This document shows, piece by piece, positions 1 through 9,606 of a DNA stretch of 64,000 bases. Each line of letters opens with the position of its first letter. Positions within the stretch are counted from its first letter, which is position 1. Made by a program: the position numbers and the translations under genes. The DNA is from Blasia pusilla. Its lineage: Eukaryota > Marchantiophyta > Marchantiopsida > Blasiales. A model generated the notes under the pieces. That model was given only the letters and a program-made list of their open reading frames with translations. It was not told the DNA's origin and did not search any database. The stretch is taken from assembly GCA_050084515.1 (NCBI GenBank), contig CM114275.1, positions 1,054,001-1,118,000 on the forward strand, read 5' to 3'.

Positions 1-256
1 TTCTCCTATACTTGACAACATCCATGTCACATTGAAATCCAATTTCTTTAGCTCTAGCGGAAATTAGTTTTGCATATGGTGATTTAAAATCTCATATAAT
101 TTTCCCACCACATTCTTATGTTCGGTTTTATTGGTCAGTGTTTTGAGTGCTAGAGTTCCCATTGTTGTTTTCTTGCTGGCTTTTTCCTCACCCCCTTCTC
201 ATTTTGGATGCATTTTCTCTTGCATATGTTTTGACTGCTCTATGATGATGTTGAAG

Positions 257-3200
257 GATGGTTGGCTCGATGTATTGGACAGGAGAAGCAAGTGTTTGGA
301 GGACAAATACAAGAGCCAATTTAAGAAATTGAAATCATATAAAGCTCTTCTAAAAGGTAGCTCATCATCTTTGTGTACCTTCTAAATCCCCCCCGTTGTG
401 CTTGCTTATGAAGGTGATAAGGAGATGAAATTAGAACAAGAGAGGCATATATGAAACTCATACTGAATATTATTTTCTGGCGCTTTTCGTGGCTATTAAT
501 GAGGCCCCTTGCAAGCTCATTTGCAAGAGGTTTTTCCTTTTCTATTCCCTCCAGTCTTGGATTTTTTTGATTCTTCGAGTTCTCTTGTTTCTTCTTTCCA
601 TTCATCATGAGCTTAATTCTTAGATAACCAACTCTTGTAGCTCAATGGGGGAGTTTCAACGAGGAGAAGGCAAGATTGGAGTCTGAAGTTGTAGCTTCCA
701 AGCATGACAGGGAGATTGTACACTCTCTACACGAACGCCTTACCACTGAGGGAGAACAACGGAAGTTATTGTTGGATAAGTTAGAAAACGTAAGATTCAT
801 GGATTAAAGATCCAACTTGATACCTCCAAAAATGAAAAGGTTTATGGATGTTTGACTAAGGAGAAATCTCTGCTTGATTGATAGAACCATTTTTGCTCAT
901 TTCTTCTCTGGTCCACTTCCATGGAAAACATATTTATCAATTGTGATACTGATGTTTGTTCACTTTCTCTAGCAAGGTTTCCATATTATAATCTCGGAAT
1001 GATGCCATAGCTTCAATTAAACCTCTTCATCATTGGAAGGTTTAGGAACGCTCCATCACAACCGCAATCCCTAATCAATACAATTATTTTTTCTTATGTC
1101 ATCTCCACTCCAGTTCTACTGAAAAACATATTTTTTTGTTTATGATGATGCCATTCACTTTCCTTTGCAAGACTTTTGTGTTCATATCTCAGCGTGATTC
1201 CATAGCTTTAGTTGAATATGTCTTTTTGGTGGATGTTGTTGTCAATGCCATCTCGAGTCCACTTCCGTAGACTAAAATATTAAGGGTTGGCTCATGATGG
1301 TACTTGTGCTCTCTCCATATTTTTTGTCCAATCCAAGGAGAGCTGATAAGATGTCATGATCCTGTAGAGACGTACCTCAGATTTTCCAAGAACAACAAGT
1401 GTGGGCTCAAGAGAAAAGAAAAATGCAAGGGACCATTGATGATCTCGAGAAAGAAATTCAAGAAATAGTAGGATTTCTACACAAAGCCCATGGCTCTTTC
1501 TCGTTTGTGATTAGCATACGTAGATCTCACCAATGCATTAAAGGGAAAGATAATCTCGAAGAGCGGGATGATTGGATTTTTTGACCTTAGGGATTGATCT
1601 GCTCTCTTCCTCTATGCAGCTAGCTGAGAAAGAAGGAGCCATAAGAAGGCGTAAAACGCTCCAATTGCAATTGAAGAACAGTGAAAGTGAGCTGCTAGAT
1701 ACTATCACCTTGTTGAAGAAAACTCAACACGGTACAAGCCGACTCTTGCCATTTTGGATCATTGAATTTTAGGGATTTCAACCTTGCATGCAAATTCTCA
1801 ATAGACAAGAGCATTTTTTTTGCATCAATCTCTTATTGGTTCTTCATGTACACTCAACAAGCATATTGTGGTTTGAATGTCCACAACTCAACAATGACAA
1901 CAATCCTCTCTTACCATGAAGATAGTGGATGTAACAATCAGAGCTTTGCTTCAATAGAATTGATCGATAGGAGTAGAAAACTTGACTTTCTAGCAAACTC
2001 CATCAATTCTTTCTTCATGTATATCCAATGATCATTCCATTTCACAAAGGGAAGATACCGCTTGATTTTGTCACGTGTGTTATTTGGGTTGTGAAATGTG
2101 GTAGGATCACTATGGTAGATGTGTCAATCACTGGTTATAATACTTTTTTTAGTAAGATGGCTTATGCATAAGTATGTCACGTTTTAAAAAAAACTTATAA
2201 CACCATTAAATAAGATTTCAGATTCATGCAAATATTCTTATAACAATTTTTGTTATATCTCTTGGAGGTTCCAACATTTTAAAGCTCTATAAGGTGTCTT
2301 TATAATCTTGAGATGCTAATCGACATTGAAATTCTAATGTTAATAGAATTTTTTATGGATGCTAGTGGAGGTTTAGTCTTGCAAAAAAAAAGTCAATGCA
2401 CATATAAAATCCATTCTCATCTTAACAAGAGTGAACTCATTATGCTCGAAGAGACCTTCCTTTTCAAGAAGGGGTTTCACGTCTTTAGTAGTAGAAGTAC
2501 CAAAAAAGTAAACCTCTCTCCTCATATTACAATATAGGGCAGAAAAATATTATTTCGAAATTTTCCCACATATATGAGACTCATGAGTTTTGAGTAACCC
2601 AACTAACTTAGTGCATAGCACGGGTTCCACACTAGTAGATTAGAGAGTGTGGGTATATGGAGAAACTGCTAATAATAATTTCTTGTCTTTTATCATCAGC
2701 ACTAGAATTGGAACGACTTCACCACTACTCATTTCGTTCACAAATTGCTTCATATTTTTCCATGTCAAGGTATTGTTCTAACTTTCCATGCCTTTGCAAT
2801 AATATGCATTTACAATTGAAATAAATAGATGCACATTTTTGTCTCTTGTGGCATGTTATTCTTGGTTTTTTTGATGTTATTGGATTGTAGAATCAAATTG
2901 TAATTGAGTAATAAATATATAAATATTATATCTCTTAATAAATATGAAGAAGTTCCTTTTACAACTTCTGTTTTGTATAAACATGTAAAGTAGTGAAAAT
3001 ACTACCACAAGAAGAAATTCATATCCTTAATCATTGCAATGAAATCATATAATGTTTGGTCTTGGTTGAATTCCTCTTTGCAAGTTTGCATGTCTGGCTT
3101 TCAAACACATTTGATATTCTTCTTGAGGGTTGAAGTGTTTGATTTCAATTCAAATATTGTTCTCCTCATCATACAGCCAAGGCAAGTTACGAAGCAAGCA

Positions 3201-3268
3201 AGAGCCTTTTGCTCAGGTCTACACTGAAGGGGCGATAGTGAATGAAAGGCTTTGGAAGAACAAGCCAC
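257..3268 (+). CDS. coiled-coil protein gene, six internal exons (partial)
   Basis: I do not recognise this gene. Six exons can be read, each bounded by AG and GT and compatible in phase: 257-356, 641-789, 1381-1467, 1620-1731, 2700-2769 and 3177-3268. The translated exons are rich in Glu, Lys, Gln and Leu with heptad-like spacing (for example AQEKRKMQGTIDDLEKEI in exon 3 and KTLQLQLKNSESELLD in exon 4). This predicts a long coiled coil, as in cytoskeletal, tethering or structural proteins. The 5' end lies outside the window or was not found, and no exon could be joined in phase to the large exon at 5216. Just after the exon 2 donor, another frame continues coiled-coil-like for about 30 codons (about 787-888) to a stop. 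This could be a one-base frameshift or an unused extension. The family is unknown, and whether the gene is functional is uncertain. Confidence 0.5.
898..1300. repeat. diverged direct repeat in intron of the coiled-coil gene
   Basis: Two to three diverged copies of a segment of roughly 150-200 bases follow each other in this intron. They share phrases such as 'tccacttccatggaaaacat', 'ttcactttc' and 'ccatagctt'. Nothing in them looks coding. They are probably an old local tandem duplication. Confidence 0.4.
2600..2637 (+). mobile_element. Helitron-like 3' terminus
   Basis: The sequence GTGCATAGCACGGG followed a few bases later by ACTAGT resembles plant Helitron 3' ends, which carry a short hairpin just before CTAG/CTRR. 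No 5' TC end or helicase was found, so this is probably a relic of a non-autonomous copy. Similar ends occur near 23.6 kb (reverse) and 45.4 kb. Confidence 0.3.
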
Positions 3269-4173
3269 GTAGGCGTAGGGAACCTACACCGAACAACTTC
3301 TCACTCAGGGTATTATTAAGAGTGGACACTTCCTCAAATGTGCCCTCCTCAATGCTCCACACTTCTTGTCATATGCGAATATTTTTCATTCTATGGACAA
3401 GAATTCGCATGTGCCTTTCCAAGCAAGCATAAATAATTGAACGATCAATTTTTTGATTATTTTTCGTCTCGAAAACATTTCAACATTACCTTTGCCGAAA
3501 CTTTGTTTTTCCCAACATGGAACATAATGAAAAGAGTTCACCTTGTACTTTTAGTACTAGTTTATGTTGATGAAGTATCTTCTTGGGGTGCTCAAGAAAG
3601 CTCAAGGATATCCATGCATGCTACTATGAATAACACAATGGAGCAAATTTTCTTGATTTATGAATTGGAGACAAAAATTTAAAAATATTAGTATTTGGTT
3701 CCCTAGTGATGCACAAGCACTTTCCCTTCCATCTTGGAAGAAGAAGAATCTATTCTTCTCTTTCCCAACCCAAAAATCACTTTTGCCCCCTAACACAAAA
3801 CAATGTCCCTTCTTTTTTTAATTGGAACAAAGAAGGCTCTTGATATAACTATATATGTACAACTACCTATAATATAGGTTGGGGAAAATCTCATAAAATA
3901 TCAAAAGTCTATTAGTTGCAAACCCAACTTAAATCCAAAAATAAAGAGAGATCTTTCTTGTTGCACTCTCTTCTCCTTAGAAGAACATTAGTATTTATTT
4001 AATATTACACATAATAGATTTAAGATAGTTGTCACATTGATATAGTGCGCGATAACCCACGTGGTAATTCCACTTGCAAGGGTGCCTTACTGGTATTAAT
4101 GATTTTTAACGTGTTGCCATTTCTTACCCGTGCCCAATGCACATTTTGGAATATCTATAAGCGGAGTTTGTTG
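3269..4173. other. non-coding stretch
   Basis: AT-rich sequence with no supportable exon. An open frame continues from the last coiled-coil exon to 3432, so an alternative 3' end of that gene could lie here. Nothing else was recognised. Confidence 0.4.
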
Positions 4174-5205
4174 CTATGGTGGAATTGCCCATGATTTTTG
4201 ACATCAGGTCTAAGTATGCTCATATGTCCAACTCCCATTCTAAAACACCAAGAGGCCAAGATTCTGGCTTCATTGGAATTGTACATGATGCTTTGCATGT
4301 CACATGTGTTCATGTGCCCAACTCCTATCCTTAAACGCCTAGCATGGGTTTTGCCCAATTCCCACTCCGAAATACCTAGAATATGAGGTTTTGGCTATGG
4401 TGGAAATACATATGATTTGTAATATGTTATCATCTATGCTCATGTGCCCAATTCTCATTATGACGAACCTAGAAGTTGAGGTTTTAGGCTATGGTGGAAC
4501 TGCACTTGATTTCTAGAATGCGATTTGTCATTTGCACTCATGTGCCCAACTCCATGTGAAACACCTAGAAGTTGAGATTTCAACTATGGTAGAACCTCAC
4601 TTGAATTTTAATATGTCATCTGTGCTCATATGCCCAACTACCACTCTGGAAGACCTAAAAGAGATTTCACCCATGGCGGAATTGCATTGATTTACAACAT
4701 CATGTCGTTCGTGCTCATGTCCCCAACTCCCACCCTGCAACACCTAGAAGTAGGGGTTTTGGCTATGGTGGAACTGCCTCTGATTTTTAACATGTGTGTG
4801 GTCACAACTCCCACTCTGAAACACCTTAAAGCCGAGGTTTCATTGTGGTGGAACTGCCTCTGATTTTTAACATGTGTGTGGTCACAACTCCCACTCTGAA
4901 ACACCTTAAAGCCGAGGTTTCATTGTGGTGGAACCTCATTTGATTTTTAACATGTCTGTACTCATGTGCCGAACTCCCCCTCTCAAACGCCTCCAAGCTG
5001 AGGTTTCAGCTATGGTGGAACCTCATTTGATTTTTGACGTGTCTGCTCATGTGCCAAACTCCCACACTGAAACAAGAGCTGAGGTTTTGGCTATGACGGA
5101 ACTTGATTGATTTTTAACATCATGTCGTGTGTGCTCATGTGGACGTATGAGCAGACATCCTCCCACTCTAATACCCCTCAGTTTGTGGCTATGGTGGGGT
5201 GGAGC
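4174..5205. repeat. satellite-like tandem array, about 12 units of 80-95 bp
   Basis: A degenerate unit recurs about twelve times in direct orientation. Each copy starts near 'tatggtggaactgc', runs through 'tgatttttaacatgt', 'ctcatgtgcccaactccc' and 'ctgaaacacc', and ends near 'gaggttttggc'. Two neighbouring units around 4780-4925 are essentially identical, which shows recent local duplication; the outer units are more diverged. The last unit runs directly into the large exon that starts near 5216, so the array probably lies in an intron or just upstream of that gene. Short open frames inside the array are only translations of the repeat. Confidence 0.85.
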
Positions 5206-5215
5206 TGCTATGCAG

Positions 5216-7018
5216 GACGCAGTGATTGGCAGGATTCAGTCCAGCATTGACACCCGCATTCCAGAAGTGGATCAAACCAGGAGGAGGCCTCGCTCTTCAC
5301 CACAACTCGGGAAGGGAAAACTCGCGAGTGTGAGCGCAATAACTTCCAGTTGGGAAGAAGAGAAGCAGTCTACTCTGTTTGGGAGACAACGAAGCAAAAT
5401 CAGGATGTCCAAAGATTCAGCTGACAAGCAGACATCTTCAGATCCAGACTCGCCTACTGGCGAGGGATTGCAGTTAGGCTGTCTGAAATTGACTCACCCA
5501 AGAAAATCGGACCAGCAGCCGATTCGGGGGCTTGCGAGGAGCACTACGAATTACTACATGGTGGGGAGCAGCTCACTGAAGAGCAAGTCTTCTGGTCTGG
5601 AACTCAAGCTGCGAGGTAAGGCTGTGAAGCATTCGGTTTCCCTGGATTCCCATCAAAACGAGACAATGCACACACATATTGAAGTCTTCGAGACAAAGCT
5701 TCAGCACAAGGTCGAGCCACAAGGTGCAGCCACAGGGCCACAGCCAAGTTATCATGAGGAAAGAAGTCAGGTGAACCATGATTGCGCACAATCTCTTCAC
5801 AACGAACGCGACTCCAACTTAAATATGCCTAGAGTCATTGGGTCTCGGGAAGCTATACATGCTCAGAGCAATCCATGTCTCAGTGGAAACGGAATGGAAT
5901 TCCCTGGAGAGGCTGCGAAATCTGAGCCAGAAAGAGGGAAACTGTCCAAAGAGGAGGAAGAGACATGTCCACGAAACGAACAGCTGATGCACCACAATCA
6001 GTGCCTGCCATGGAGCTCTCCTGATGAAGGGCGGCAGAATTCCAATTTAGGCAGTCCTGTGGAACCACCCAGATGGCTATCTATGGTCCCCAGTGTACAC
6101 CGCCGGGAGATGGAAGACAAAGTTGGAGTGAGCCAAGCCAAGCATAGCCATGGTACTTTCCCTTTCACCCAGTCACCCGAAACGGCCACCCATCAGAACG
6201 CTGGCCATGGACTATCAGCACTGGTCATAGAGGACTTTAAAAGCCTTACTGGAGACAGGAGAAGATGGAATAAGAGCTCGGTTGAGGCAATCGGACCGCA
6301 ACATACGAAGTCATCCACTTCGTTGCAATATGATGGTTCAGGAGGATTGAGGTCTGGTGGTGAGGAATTAGGACCGGCACGGTCATTATCCGAACTTTAC
6401 GACGAATTGAAAGGGATGGGTCCAGGGGATGGATCCAAGGGACCGATAGAAAGGGAAGGATCCATGCTGATTCGAGCAGATGATGAGAAAGTGGAAGAGA
6501 ATCATAGACAATCCTCTCTTAGAAACGGAGTTGGGTTGAAAGCCAGATGCACAGATAGTGGCCAGTCGAGTGCCACTCGGATCAATTCACTCCAAGGAAA
6601 GGCTACCCGGACATGCAGGAAGAGTGACAACTCTAGGGAAGCAGTCCACTCTGAAGAGAGTTGTAGTAATCCTACCATCAGGGCTCCAACAGTGAGGAAC
6701 ACACCAGAATTGTCAGCTTCTAGAGAGATTGTTCCAGAAGGGGTTATCCAGGATGTGAACGATGGAGGGCAGGAGAGAAGGGAGTGGGATGTGCAGTCAG
6801 AGCAAGATAGTCACAGCCCTGCTGAAGGAACCGTTCAATGGGTCAACGACTATGCTACTGGAGTCAATGATGAGTACCTGGTATACAGTGATGAATTCAG
6901 CTTACCTCAAAGCGATACCAGTCCATCGAGTGGAAGTACAATTGCAGCCTCGAGTCGTTTCCAACCTTCCACCATCCATCCCAAGGAGCCAGCAGTAGCT
7001 CTAGAAAGTAGAGAGTAG
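5216..7018 (+). CDS. large exon of an unrecognised, mostly disordered protein (600 codons)
   Basis: An open frame begins at ATG 5129, but its first 29 codons are translated satellite sequence. A good splice acceptor (tgctatgcag) at 5206-5215 is in phase with codon GAC at 5216, so this is probably a 3'-terminal exon of about 600 residues ending in TAG at 7016-7018. The protein is hydrophilic and low in aromatic residues, rich in Ser, Gln, Glu, Arg and His. It has no membrane segment and no domain I know. A more ordered patch lies around the SLSELYDELKGM motif (about 6389-6424), and the C-terminal ~60 residues are acidic with Tyr and Phe (NDEYLVYSDEF). Such composition fits a scaffold or regulatory tail. 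Whether it belongs to the coiled-coil gene upstream or is a separate gene is open: the phase of the last coiled-coil exon does not fit directly. No frameshifts or internal stops break it. Confidence 0.6.
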   Translation, partial: DAVIGRIQSSIDTRIPEVDQTRRRPRSSPQLGKGKLASVSAITSSWEEEKQSTLFGRQRSKIRMSKDSADKQTSSDPDSPTGEGLQLGCLKLTHPRKSDQQPIRGLARSTTNYYMVGSSSLKSKSSGLELKLRGKAVKHSVSLDSHQNETMHTHIEVFETKLQHKVEPQGAATGPQPSYHEERSQVNHDCAQSLHNERDSNLNMPRVIGSREAIHAQSNPCLSGNGMEFPGEAAKSEPERGKLSKEEEETCPRNEQLMHHNQCLPWSSPDEGRQNSNLGSPVEPPRWLSMVPSVHRREMEDKVGVSQAKHSHGTFPFTQSPETATHQNAGHGLSALVIEDFKSLTGDRRRWNKSSVEAIGPQHTKSSTSLQYDGSGGLRSGGEELGPARSLSELYDELKGMGPGDGSKGPIEREGSMLIRADDEKVEENHRQSSLRNGVGLKARCTDSGQSSATRINSLQGKATRTCRKSDNSREAVHSEESCSNPTIRAPTVRNTPELSASREIVPEGVIQDVNDGGQERREWDVQSEQDSHSPAEGTVQWVNDYATGVNDEYLVYSDEFSLPQSDTSPSSGSTIAASSRFQPSTIHPKEPAVALESRE

Positions 7019-7916
7019 ATTCAAGTGCAATGGACTCAGTCCTGAGATCAGAGTTACCTTTGGACGAAGCTAATTAAGTGTTATTAGAAGTTACAACATC
7101 TGATAGCTGCAGTCTCATCATCGTCTTAGATGCAGCGACAGTGAAACAACGTGCAGTTGGCGTTGGCAGTCCTTGCTGATCAACTATAACAATTGTCCCT
7201 GTCTTTACCGTGAGTAACATTCTCGCACCAGCTCACTTGTCCACCAATGAAGGGTACTCGGGCAATGGTGCCACTCTGATGTCCGAGTTTGTCACGATTA
7301 GATTTTCCGTGACACCTTCCATCACGTCCTGTCACAATCGAGGACAAGTACGGGCTTGGACATTGAGAAGAATGCGCACTCATGTGGCTTGGAATTCGAT
7401 CGTCTGCTACTTAAATTGCATAGATCAGTGGGGACTACAAATAGTAGTAGATCCAGCAGAAGAACTTTTACTACTTCATGTTTGCCCTTAGCGAGGAGAT
7501 CGTTTATAGTCAGTGGCCACCCAATCCAGAACAATTTTAGCAATGATCTAAAAAGTTATTCAATATCACCATTCAAGGACCTAGGGATGAAAATAGTAAG
7601 ATATGCATAAACCCAACTAATGATGGCCACATCTAGGGCCACACTTCAACGTTTCACGAAATGTCACATGTTAAGAACACACCACCTTCAGATCATTACT
7701 TTCTCTAAAGATCCTCAGAGACTACATTGTACCAGAAAAGTGGAGGTGCAGAAATGACGACTCCTATGGCGGACATGGAAGTCAATTACTGCCTTGATTG
7801 CCAAAACGAAGATCTGGCATCAAATTTAAGAAACTTTTAAGGAATCCTAGCTAGCACTGATTGGAGACTGGTGAATCCACAGCTCCTTCTTTACCTACGA
7901 ACCCAAGTAAAGGCAT
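7019..7916. other. intergenic / 3' region
   Basis: Probably the 3' UTR of the large exon on the left and the 3' UTR of the small minus-strand gene on the right. No coding exon, RNA gene or repeat was recognised. Confidence 0.4.
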
Positions 7917-8658
7917 CTATTGCTTTTGATCGAGCTGCTTCATCTTCTCCTCCATTGACAGCTGATTTTCGTACTGTTGACGAGCCTTCTTGTCTGCCGA
8001 AGCCATCAAAATCCCTGATGTCCAGCATCAATAATCAGCTGCTGCTATTATATGAACATGACCACAACCAAAACATGTCTTTTCGCTCCGCTTACTTTCA
8101 CACGGTCTACGCGAAAGAGGTCTAGAACGTGCACGACTATTCCATTCAAATCAACTCTTCTTCGGTAATAATGATGGGGACAGAATTGTGAATCTCTTGC
8201 CATTCCCGCCTATGCTAAACATTCGATTGGTTGCGATCCTTCCCAGACCAAGCTGCCGTGTGCATCTACTGCTTATGCTTAAAACTAGGAGCCCAATGCT
8301 TCTTTTTCTCGTCGTCAATGAAAGATAAGCTTCGGATTGTGCGGTGAGTGTGGAAGGATGGAGAAGCAAATGGAGAAGAATCTTTTCTGTGGTGATTTTC
8401 GAGAGAGAAGAGTGCCACTGACATGCAGCATAACGAAGCTCTATAACATAGTTCGATTCCTGCATCCCCTGTCCCACGTACCCAACGAAACACCTGCTGA
8501 AGTCGCCAAGTTCTCATTTCCTCGCTGTCATTCAACCAGTGTACCTTCCATCTAAAGCATCAGAAATTATGACTGAGATCCTCAGTATTGACCTTACCTC
8601 CGAGCGTGCCCAGGGCACAGAGCATCAGCAATCGCATGGTGCGCTTCTCGGCCGCCAT
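7917..8658 (-). CDS. small single-pass membrane protein, 57 aa, three exons
   Basis: Reading the minus strand, ATG at 8658-8656 opens exon 1 (8598-8658) with donor gtaagg. A 15-base micro-exon (8482-8496) follows between cttcag and gtacgt. The last exon (7917-8014) is preceded by a cag acceptor and ends in TAG. The three pieces sum to 174 bases, exactly 58 codons. The product starts with a short basic stretch (MAAEKRTMR), then a hydrophobic segment (LLMLCALGTLGGAGVSLGIL), then a charged, Gln-rich helical tail ending in EKMKQLDQKQ. This looks like a short tail-in or inner-membrane protein, similar in build to small organellar assembly factors, but I do not recognise the family. Skipping the micro-exon would also stay in frame. 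A telo-box lies about 70 bases upstream. The gene is divergent from the SET-domain gene. Confidence 0.55.
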
Positions 8659-8725
8659 TGTTGCTCGTCTCGCCTTAGGTTCTTGCAACTGTGATGTCGT
8701 TCCAAGCACCTAGCATCCGAGCACA

Positions 8726-8739
8726 ACCCTAACCCTAAG
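8726..8739. promoter_or_regulatory. telo-box-like promoter motif
   Basis: Two copies of AACCCTAA in tandem (AACCCTAACCCTAA) sit about 70 bases upstream of the ATG of the small minus-strand gene. In plants such interstitial telomere motifs are common promoter elements of ribosomal and housekeeping genes. Two repeats are far too few for a telomere. Confidence 0.5.
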
Positions 8740-8957
8740 AGTGGAAAGACTCTGTACCCACAAATCTCTCACACGCTCTACGGACGCATATCATCCTCAT
8801 CAGTTGGATATATGGAGCACCTTACAATTTTAGGAGCTGAGGATTGTGCCGATGGCACGAGATTGATTGTTGCACACTTGTCGAGTTTAATTGCGCTCTT
8901 CACGTGGTGCAAGGCATGGCCAATTCTCGGTCTCGGAACACAGCTATGTCAAGGTTT

Positions 8958-8959
<2 letters not shown>

Positions 8960-8991
<32 letters not shown>
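8960..8991. repeat. (CT)n microsatellite
   Basis: About sixteen CT dinucleotides lie between the divergent small membrane-protein gene and the SET-domain gene. Pyrimidine tracts like this are frequent in plant promoters and 5' UTRs. Confidence 0.9.
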
Positions 8992-8994
<3 letters not shown>

Positions 8995-9606
8995 CAATAA
9001 CCGTCCAACCAGGGCGCGGGGTCTATGGTCGCAAGGCTACTACAGGCACTACTTAATGAGTACAGTCTCTCATTCTATAATCAATAAATCACTCTTCGTT
9101 GTCTCTGACGACTCCACAGTCTTGTTGGATTGTCACTTATCTTGCTCGGTCTGGCATGTTTCGGTGCTGCAAGTCCCCCGTCTCTCGTTGGCACCCATGG
9201 ACAAGAAATCAGTTCATTCATTCACCCTTTCTTCCGTTTGAGCTTTCTCATTACTTTATTGGAACTTTAGATAGTGGGGGAGGGACTCTCCTTCCGTAGA
9301 ATGGAGCCATCTTTGTTGTATATGATCCCAGAATGTCCCGCCCTTGCTGCGAGGATCGGAGCCTCTTAATCTTGAGGTGGAGCTCAGTGAAGTCTCAAGA
9401 GTGTATTCTTTGCAGTTATTTGGGTCTTCTGATCTCTGTGCCGTTCAGACGCTATCAAAGCAGAGCAGAGTAGTGGTCACTGGCCAGTCTGAAGAGAGCA
9501 TTGACTTGTGAGAGAACCGACAAAGTGCAAGGGTGGGTGTTGGGAAGGGATGAAGTAATCTCTGCGCAGCTCTGGGTGCAGGAAACTTCGTACTTTTCTG
9601 CGATGG

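Noticed and set aside
4155-5110. Several short frames on both strands
   Set aside because: All lie inside the tandem array and repeat the same peptide words, so they reflect the satellite unit only.
8726-8739. Telomere repeat
   Set aside because: Only two TTTAGGG-type units are present; it fits a promoter telo-box much better.
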